Assembly: GCA_014607495.2 (NCBI GenBank)
Contig: CP053167.1
Coordinates: 558,001 to 622,000 of the forward strand
Source: Carposina sasakii
Taxonomy: Eukaryota; Arthropoda; Insecta; Lepidoptera; Carposinidae
DNA: 64,000 nt
Direction: 5' to 3'
Shown here: in pieces, positions 56,629 to 64,000 of the stretch
How the letters are laid out: each line of letters starts with the position of its first letter
Numbering within the stretch: position 1 is the first letter of the stretch
Made by a program: the position numbers and the translations under genes
Notes under the pieces: model-generated
What the model saw: only the letters and a program-made list of their open reading frames with translations
The model's database searches: none
Told to the model about the DNA's origin: nothing

Positions 56629-57128
56629 NNNNNNNNNNNNNNNNNNNNNNNNNNNNNNNNNNNNNNNNNNNNNNNNNNNNNNNNNNNNNNNNNNNNNNNN
56701 NNNNNNNNNNNNNNNNNNNNNNNNNNNNNNNNNNNNNNNNNNNNNNNNNNNNNNNNNNNNNNNNNNNNNNNNNNNNNNNNNNNNNNNNNNNNNNNNNNNN
56801 NNNNNNNNNNNNNNNNNNNNNNNNNNNNNNNNNNNNNNNNNNNNNNNNNNNNNNNNNNNNNNNNNNNNNNNNNNNNNNNNNNNNNNNNNNNNNNNNNNNN
56901 NNNNNNNNNNNNNNNNNNNNNNNNNNNNNNNNNNNNNNNNNNNNNNNNNNNNNNNNNNNNNNNNNNNNNNNNNNNNNNNNNNNNNNNNNNNNNNNNNNNN
57001 NNNNNNNNNNNNNNNNNNNNNNNNNNNNNNNNNNNNNNNNNNNNNNNNNNNNNNNNNNNNNNNNNNNNNNNNNNNNNNNNNNNNNNNNNNNNNNNNNNNN
57101 NNNNNNNNNNNNNNNNNNNNNNNNNNNN
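56629..57128. other. Assembly gap (500 N)
   Basis: Exactly 500 N, a typical placeholder of unknown true length. Frames reading across it are meaningless. Confidence 0.99.
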
Positions 57129-57480
57129 CCTTATTTGGGACTTCTTTCGAAATATCATCCATAGTTTAAATATTTTGTTTTAAGTCATTTATCATAAGGC
57201 CAACATATAATTTGAAGCTAATCACATAGGTTAAATTTTTTCTTTTCTGGAAAAATGAAAAAAAATGCCGGGAAAATTTTCGAATTTTCCTGCGAAAATT
57301 TTCAGTGTTTGTCGCCTCAGAATCATGGTCTGAAGTCGCCATATCAATATTTGCCTGGCGGTCAAAAACACCCTGGTATAGGTAACTTACTGTTTAAAAA
57401 AAATCAGAAGTGTATTCATGGGCGAGGTATTCAAAAATGCCATTATACTATATACTACCAACAAATCGCTATTGCATTCA
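57129..57480. other. No gene seen
   Basis: The DNA right of the gap does not continue the BEL pol frame. AT-rich, with nothing recognisable. Confidence 0.5.
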
Positions 57481-57800
57481 TCCATGCAGCCGTCGACATG
57501 GTCGTCAGTTTTTTATGTGTTCGCCTACAGACATCTCCGCACGAGCACGCACGAGCGCGCACCGCGTCTGAAGCTATCCATTCGCCATGGATCGGGCGCA
57601 CCGCCACGGACGTGTCTGCAATTACCACGGACGACCCTATCCCACGGTGCGTGTCGGTGCGGGCTGGTCCGCGTCCGCCACATTTATCACCACGGATCTA
57701 GACGCACCGAGACGGACGCGTCTGCATTACCACGGACGTTCTGTTCCACGGCGTGGTGCGCGCTCGTGCGCGTCGGTCCGCAATATCACGGACCGTAGGA
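57481..57800. repeat. GC-rich repeat, CCACGGACG words
   Basis: CCACGG occurs about seven times, often as CCACGGACG. GCACGAGCGCGCACC near 57549 is inverted near 57755. It resembles the GC-rich ends of the Harbingers here and may be a non-autonomous relative. Frames across it are not credible genes. Confidence 0.5.
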
Positions 57801-58079
57801 ACCCAACTTTTAGTGTTGAGACTATGTCAATGTGTTATGAAGTGTGTGAATATTTATATAATATTTATATTTGTTTGGTCTAACGCGTCATTAACCAAGT
57901 TGCACGTACCGATGTTTGAACGAAAACCAATTGAACTTCGGCCATAAAACCGAATAGTTAAAGTTTACAGTTGAATCGGAAATAAACTTACAGGTGCCAG
58001 CTTTATGATCTATACACCTGCATCTAGTAGAACACCTGGAGAGAAAACATACTAGTGAAACAAGACATTGTGGCATATA
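57801..58079. other. No gene seen
   Basis: Spacer between the GC-rich repeat and the SINE. Nothing recognisable. Confidence 0.4.
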
Positions 58080-58405
58080 GCGGTGATAGCACAGTGGTTA
58101 AGACGTGCACCTTCCAAGCGGGAGACGTAAGTTCGATCCCAGACACAGGCCTGTACCAATGAATTTATTTCATGTACAGATTTTAATGTAAAATTGTCAC
58201 TTAACTTGTGTCTCGTAAAGCACGTAAAACCGTTGGTCCTGTATCTCTCTCTGGTCGTGTCGGCTTTCCGTCCCATCGGACTATGGGAGTGACGAAATAG
58301 AGAGTGTATCTATGTTTGCGTACACACTTGTGCACCATAAAATCTCCTGCGTAGCTGGCCAATCTCCGTAGAGATTGGCCACTTTGCTTGACCGAAATAC
58401 TGTCG
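58080..58405 (+). mobile_element. tRNA-derived SINE, copy 2
   Basis: Same family as 43583-43921: A box GCGGTGATAGCACAGTGGTT, B box AGTTCGATCCC, and body CTGTACCAATGAATTTATTT. Diverged by roughly 15%, with a small duplication of CCAATCTCCGTAGAGATTGG near 58358. Confidence 0.82.
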
Positions 58406-59277
58406 AAGACACTATGTGGCGTAAAGACCCTTTGCAACGAGTCTGAAACTAGTCTGCAACGACTGCTTGACCAGCAGAATCCCATTATCTTTTCGCGCAA
58501 AGATAATTTCTCCCTTAAACGATTCGGTATACCAGTGTAGTTGCGATCATAGAAATGCCAGTCAATGTGGAAGGCGACCATAATTGCAACTTACCCATGT
58601 AGTAGGTCAAACATGTCTTACAATAACAATGCAATACCAATCGTTTTTCATTCCTTTGAGATTCCTATTAGGTAACACGAATTTCATAATTTCAGATTTC
58701 TTACATCTGCAAAAATTTATAAACTTTCGCTAGTATCGCTTTGCTATTGTAAGTTACGTAATAAACCCACCGGTTAACTTAAATATATGTAAGAGCAATG
58801 CAATTGAATACCTATAGTATTAGTGAAATTTCAATTTCATTTGGCTATAGAAACTACTGACTTTACATAAATAAAATATAGGTCTATAAACATTGTTACA
58901 TGCCAAGTTTCACCCAAATTCGTCTGGTATTTTTCGCATAAAATGACAGTAAATAAACATACTAATATTGGCGCGATAAATTACATTAATCACAATGCCT
59001 ACGGTATTATTACTTCTTATTCAGAAAATAACATGCAAAATTATGTCCAACATAATACAACAAACTCCACCGACGAGTAATCCACTTTACTTTTCATTTG
59101 TTTTACCAAAAAGTAACCTCTGTGTAAACACCTCGAAGGAAGATTCTTTTGAGAATTATTTTTCATATTCATGTTTTAACATGATTTTCCTTTTTAGACT
59201 TCCGTCCCTATGGTAGGGTAAAAACGGCACCCTATTACATGCAATTTTGATGCAATAAGTCAGAATCTGGAATATTC
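58406..59277. other. No gene seen
   Basis: AT-rich spacer. The longest frame (58995-59216) has no recognisable motif. Confidence 0.5.
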
Positions 59278-59692
59278 TAATATTAATTATAAATGCGAAA
59301 GTAGGTAAGTTTGTTTGTTATCTATTCACGCTTTGTTAACTCAACATTTATTTTGACATAAAGGAATAAGATGTAGACATAGAGTGCTAATGTCAACGTT
59401 CGGTGCCTCACAATTCTAGTCTTTGACACTTAGATTGCATTACTATACGTTACAATACATTAGTAATGTAGTACATTACTATACATTAGACTAATAGATC
59501 TAAGTGTCAAGGACTGGAATTGTGAGGCACGTAGAAGTCTAATGGTGCATCAAAACAGTTAGTATGACATTAGCACTCTATAACATCTTATTTTTCTATG
59601 ATTTTGAATACATATAGTTGGAAGTACGAAGAAGAATATATATATATATAGGCGATAATATTCTTTACTTCACGCGGACTAAGTCGCGGGCA
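59278..59692 (+). repeat. Helitron-like repeat split by a MITE
   Basis: TTATAAATGCGAAAGTAGGT AAGTTTGTTTG opens it, and CACGCGGACTAAGTCGCGGG CAACAG closes it. A palindromic MITE (59365-59592) and a (TA)n run at 59637-59650 lie between. Confidence 0.65.
59365..59592. mobile_element. Palindromic MITE, ~228 bp
   Basis: AATAAGATGT then ATAGAGTGCTAATGTC at the left is inverted at the right. An inner block TGCCTCACAATTCTAGTC TTTGACACTTAGAT is also inverted near 59498-59529. Nearly the whole element folds back on itself. Confidence 0.88.
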
Positions 59693-60532
59693 ACAGATTT
59701 ACAAAGAAAGACTCATGCTTATTGATCTGGGAAAATATAGTTTAAGGAAAAAATCGCAGGATCGTCTATAGACAAAAAATACGAGTATATGCAGACGGTT
59801 TAGATAAAGAAACATCATTTCACGATCGAATCGATGGAAATTCGTCATCCAAATATTTCCACCAATAGGAAACCTTTATTGGCATCTTTGTTGAATGACA
59901 TGATCAAATCTAACTGCGATTAGAGGATCTCGATAACGAACGTCAATGCAACAATATCAACGGTCCCTATTATTTCCCTGTCCTTGTGCTTGTATACAGT
60001 ATCAGAAAGAAACGAATAACCCAGATCCAATATAATTATAGGCAATAGACCAGCAAAATAATTTCAATGAAAAATTCTTAGTTTGCGTGTTCAGGCCGTT
60101 GGAGCGTAAAATTTAATGAGGCCTTCTTGTCCCCGTGCCGAGGCGGCATCGGAATTACAATGTTCGTGCCAATTTATTTTTATTGAGCTAGTGTTCTTCA
60201 CTGCGACTTTATCCGTACAGACTACTGCAGCAATGCAGAAGAAAAATAATCCTATCTTTTGCCGGGAGGTGTAACTTTTTTAGTAATTTCCTTATTTTCT
60301 CATGTGTGCCCACGGGTATCGTAAGAGACACTTAAGGGTTTCATTGGATAGCAATATCTCTTGTGTTGATAACATAGTCCGAAAATCACAATGCGGTCAC
60401 CAATGTGGTTACTATGAGCAAATGTTCACCTACGCCAGTAGCCTTATGGCGTACCCTGGAGGAAGCCTACGTCCTGCAATAGAATGCAATACGAGTATGA
60501 TTTCTTTATGAAATCTATAAATAGTGAAAACA
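59693..60532. other. No gene seen
   Basis: Spacer without recognisable coding or repeat structure. Confidence 0.5.
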
Positions 60533-61159
60533 TACGACATACAGTGAAATAGGTAATTTAAGGCCAATGACAGCAGCTGCTAGTGGGCTTTCTGTTACAG
60601 AAATGATAATGACAGTTGAAAGAAAATTTCATCATCATTGGACGTAGGCCTCCCAAAGAGGTTACATGGTAACATACGCTACATGGTTCGATCTCCCGTT
60701 TTTGCCATCCAGTCATTACCAGTCGTCCTCTTTAAGTCATCGGTCCATCTGGCCGAAGGGCGCGGTGTCCATTCGAGAACCCGCTTACTCCACCTTTGAT
60801 CGATTCTACGTCAGATGTGGCCTGCCCACTGCTACTTCAGTCTGCTACATTTCGAGACTATGTCTGTCACTTTGGTCTTCTGCCGGATAATCTCGTTTCG
60901 GACTTTGTCCATTAGTGAGATTCTGAGCATTGACCTTTCCATAGCTGAGTGACATGCAATCGGTGAGCCAGCCCCACCGTCAGGTTCCACGTCTCGGCTC
61001 CGTAAGTCATGGATGGTAGAACGCACTGATCTAACACCTTGGTTACGACATACAGTGAAATAGGTAATTTAAGGCCTATGACAGCAGCTGCTAGTGGGCT
61101 TTTTTTAACAGAAATGATAATGATTATGATGACAGTTGAAAGAAAATTTCATCATCATC
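60533..61159 (-). mobile_element. 5'-truncated LINE flanked by ~107-bp direct repeats
   Basis: 60640-61043 on - encodes the RT C-terminus of a LINE (AMERSMLRISLMDKVRNEII, RQKTKVTDIVSKCSRLKWQW then AGH) and ends at the usual 3' side. It is bordered by direct repeats 60533-60639 and 61044-61159 (TACGACATACAGTGAAATAG), which differ by few bases and one GATTATGAT expansion. They have the position of a very long target-site duplication. Confidence 0.75.
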
Positions 61160-61716
61160 GCGATCATGTTTTCATTATTCATTGATTTTGCTATATTAAC
61201 CTTTTGTTATCTCGGTTGATAAATTAGCAGACTGAGGACAATTTCAAGGGAAACTGTAATTTGTTACAGTATATTCTATCTTCAACTATTCCATATTTCT
61301 AAAGTCAGGCAGTAAAAACTTTACAACAGACTTTGCTGTTACAAAGTGCCGCTCGAAACACCGTCAGCATATTAATAATACAGGCTTATTATATTATACT
61401 GAACAGTTATTTACTTCTGCCCTGTGCTGATTCGAGACTTTACTAGAATCATCTGTATCTCTTTCCGTGTATGTCGTTAGACTCGACTTATTCAGGTATT
61501 CTCTCAGGCGATAAGTTAGAAACTTGTTACTGGTCATTTACATCCTAGTTATGCTTAACATGTCTCGGATCAGGATCGGATCAGAACAGGATCGCCATCC
61601 CTCTCCTTATGAATCTGAAATTCTGTCTACACCGTTTCGGGAACGCATGTTTCTATTTTAGTTTATACTTATGTAATGTAGTTTTTCAATTTTTAATCAT
61701 GGTTTTTCTTTCACAG
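61160..61716. other. Intron or upstream DNA of host exon
   Basis: No repeats named. It ends in a pyrimidine-rich tract and TTTCACAG acceptor, so it is read as the last intron of the gene ending at 62540. Confidence 0.55.
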
Positions 61717-62540
61717 CACCGAACGAAGAAAGCAACCGGTTAGAGGTCGAACTTCCGAAGATATCCCAAGAAGCTTCACTCCTGGACCGATTGACCCAAG
61801 AACATCTGGCATACCCTCCTGATCTGCTTTCATTTCCTCTGAAAGGAGTCCAAGTTTCACCAGCCAGTGTCACCCAAGATAAAACTGCCGTCAGTTCTGG
61901 TAGTCCGAAATCACCAGAATATACCGTCACAACACTCGATCCGAGATTATATGGCAAACTTCAAAATACATACGAAAACCAAGGCCTGATAAGTACTAAG
62001 GGATATGTCACCCTTCCAAGGAAGCCACGGCTTCCAGACACTAGCATACGTCCCCAAATCTACTCCACTCTCAACGGTATTATGCCATATTATGAAAGCT
62101 TTAACGCTAAGTTGTTCAGCCATGGTGGAAATTACTACAGCCTGAATAAAAGCGAAATAGACTTGGGTCCAATGCATAAAGTTAGCTCAAACTTTACCGA
62201 TGAGGAGATTGAGCCAGCCCCATCACCGGCACCTGGAACTCCTCATGCAACTATACCGAGAAGTAGTTTAAGCTCACCAAACATTCATAACCAGCTTCTC
62301 ATGCTTCAGGCAATGTCTTATAGACCCAAGAACTCTGACCAAAGACCCTTAAGGGTAATGCTATCAGAGAATGAAATATTAGTTAAGAACTCACTAAGAG
62401 ACCTCAGGGTAGGGTATAACGTTAGCGGGAATAGGATAAGAACAGCACCACGACCTCCTCCGAAACCTTCGAAAAGAAATTCTAGTGAATTCAAGGAGCC
62501 GTTTCTTTTGAACTCTTGCGACAATGCCACTCAGGTGTGA
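61717..62540 (+). CDS. Terminal exon of a host gene; receptor-like cytoplasmic tail
   Basis: After a clear acceptor (TTTCTTTCACAG) the frame is open for 273 codons to TGA at 62538-62540, entering in phase 2. The protein part is Pro/Ser-rich with no transmembrane segment. It has tyrosine motifs (YSTLNG, NYYSLN, RLYGKL), an SH3-ligand-like APRPPPKPSKR and a C-terminus DNATQV that fits a class I PDZ ligand (T-x-V). Base use is more GC-balanced than the surrounding repeats. It looks like the intracellular tail of a membrane receptor or adhesion protein. The family is not identified and upstream exons are outside the window or undetected. Confidence 0.75.
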
Positions 62541-63108
62541 TTTATTTTAAACTGTTTTATATCAGAAACCGGCTTAAAACTGTGCTAGTACATTGTTATA
62601 TACACGAAGGAAATCATAAGAATAGTGAAAAGAGAAAACGCAAAAGCTAATCAACATTACAATGGCATTATTTACGACTATCAATGTAACCTAAGCAGCT
62701 GAGTATACAATGCCATTTACCTATAGCCTATGTACATCCTTTCTTTTACTTTTTTTCTTATAAAAAACCTTTTTTACTTCACCAATACAATGAGCTTCAC
62801 CAAGCCAAGTAGTTCTTTCCAAATAACACCAACTTTATAAAACTCAGAAGAAACTTGTCGCGTGACACATTATCTGTTAATTAGCCATACTCAGAGGTGC
62901 CGAAATTCCATGGAATACTTAAGACTTTCTTTATTTGACGAATAGCTTACTTGGTGGTGGTGAACAGACACAAAATATCAGTATTCAGAATAGTATTCAT
63001 ATCCGGATAGTTTGCTACACAATGGCTTTAAACTCGTTTCTGAGACGTCATTTAAATTGAATATGCAAACGCGAATTGTTGATTGTTCCTGTTAAAGTTA
63101 CTTTGCTA
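62541..63108 (+). other. Likely 3' UTR start
   Basis: Follows the stop codon. No canonical AATAAA until 63119 (inside a MITE) and 63391. The true polyadenylation site is not clear. Confidence 0.4.
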
Positions 63109-63371
63109 TACAGGGTGTAATAAAAGGGGTATGTTAAACGAAATGCTATGAGTTAGTACTAGTAGATACTCGAAACCACATGTTTTTTTTTACAAAATTG
63201 TAAGAACATTTCTAAGTTGTTAAGGAATTGTCCATACTATCGGGAAAAAATTACATACTTATTGTGATTTCGAGTCACTATGGATATAATACATTATACA
63301 ACCATATTCTCTACAGTGTACTGTTTTCATTTTATGTTGCTTAAAACACCCTTTTTGTTACATCCTGTATA
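63109..63371. mobile_element. MITE with TACAGGGTGT ends, second copy
   Basis: TATACAGGGTGTAATAAAAG at the left is inverted as TTTGTTACATCCTGTATA at the right. The internal blocks CACATGTTTTTTTT and TGATTTCGAGTC match 31942-32178. It lies in the probable 3' UTR and supplies an AATAAA at 63119. Confidence 0.75.
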
Positions 63372-64000
63372 AATGTAACAAAGATTGTTTAATAAATGTC
63401 TTGTTAAAAGATTGATGTATGTCTTCAAGATATTACGTTTCGAATGCATACACAGTATTTATTTTAGTAAAGTGTTCTGTATCCTATGTTGATTACTTCT
63501 TTAGTGGATTGTAAATGAAAATTGCTAAAATATCCGTGATATTCCAACATAGTTTAATCTGTAAAATCTTTTGAGACATTCATATCTTATTATGGTACGA
63601 ATATTATGGATTTCATTATTTAAAATCAGATTGCAAAATTATTTTGTACTGTCGCAAATGATGGCGTATGAATTATAAGATTTTTCACAAATAAGGACAT
63701 TTTAAAATTTGTATATTGGTGCTTATGATATAGTATTGAATATTATCATAGAAGACTAAGTTTGATAACAACTCTGATTTAAGGCAATATACGTTATTTT
63801 TAATGCGTCGGGGGTTAATGAGCACACAGCAGCGCACCGAGCCAAGTCCTTTCTATTCAGTAACATAAACTGTGTTTAAACATTATGTAATTTTGAGAGT
63901 ACAATACATTTTGCTGTCAAATTTGATTTTTAAACTCTGTGTAACTTTTGACACAGTTTTGTAATAACATCGAAAATGTTACGTCTTGTGAGGTCAGGTA
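63372..64000. other. No gene seen
   Basis: AT-rich DNA with AATAAA at 63391-63396, a possible end of the host transcript. Nothing else recognisable. Confidence 0.4.

Noticed and set aside
56487..57183. Frames of ~200 codons across 56629-57128
   Set aside because: They are almost wholly N and carry no information.
57255..57883. Overlapping + frames in the GC-rich region
   Set aside because: GC richness suppresses stops; the composition follows the CCACGG repeats, with no motif.

Overview
The window is animal nuclear DNA, AT-rich and almost entirely repetitive, and it fits a moth or butterfly (Lepidoptera). The pointers are spliceosomal introns, BEL/Pao, Ty3/gypsy, LINE, PIF/Harbinger, hAT, piggyBac, pogo and Mutator-like remnants, tRNA-derived SINEs, and Helitron-like and CCCTGTATA-ended repeats that I recognise from lepidopteran genomes. 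The species call is inference. Only one stretch looks like a host gene: a terminal exon at 61717-62540 (+).

Layout. 1-2505 is degraded intergenic DNA with a LINE reverse-transcriptase scrap. 2506-10906 is a satellite: decayed ~133-bp repeats, then 24 head-to-tail copies of a ~283-bp unit with a 4-5-unit higher-order pattern, then an inversion at about 9811-9817 and nearly 4 copies in reverse. An old dispersed repeat occurs in opposite orientations at 7-157 and 10907-11048. 11213-12075 is a 129-bp minisatellite that keeps one frame open. 12346-28224 holds two PIF/Harbinger elements. The second (15725-28224, TTA target duplication) is swollen to 12.5 kb by nested insertions: a MITE, a decayed transposon-derived gene, a 0.8-kb composite repeat, and an apparently complete 3.3-kb TIR transposon (24203-27511) with an intact 600-aa protein of a poorly named family. 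28270-38800 is a graveyard of gypsy, MULE, LINE, pogo, hAT and a second copy of that poorly named family. 39323-42808 is a Harbinger with an intact transposase. 43014-46345 holds a SINE, a Ulp1-like/PHD pseudogene, a tRNA-like sequence and a piggyBac tail. 46355-56628 is a BEL/Pao retrotransposon carrying a hAT in gag (TSD ATTGGATG) and a Harbinger in protease (TSD ATA, 45-bp perfect TIRs). It runs into a 500-N gap (56629-57128). The rest is repeats and the host exon.

How the genes work together. All four Harbingers share one layout. A two-exon DDE transposase on + and a two-exon MADF/BESS-type DNA-binding protein on - are interleaved, so the intron of each gene holds an exon of the other. 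Many apparent breaks in these elements are single-base changes, several in homopolymers. Some may therefore be sequencing errors rather than real decay.
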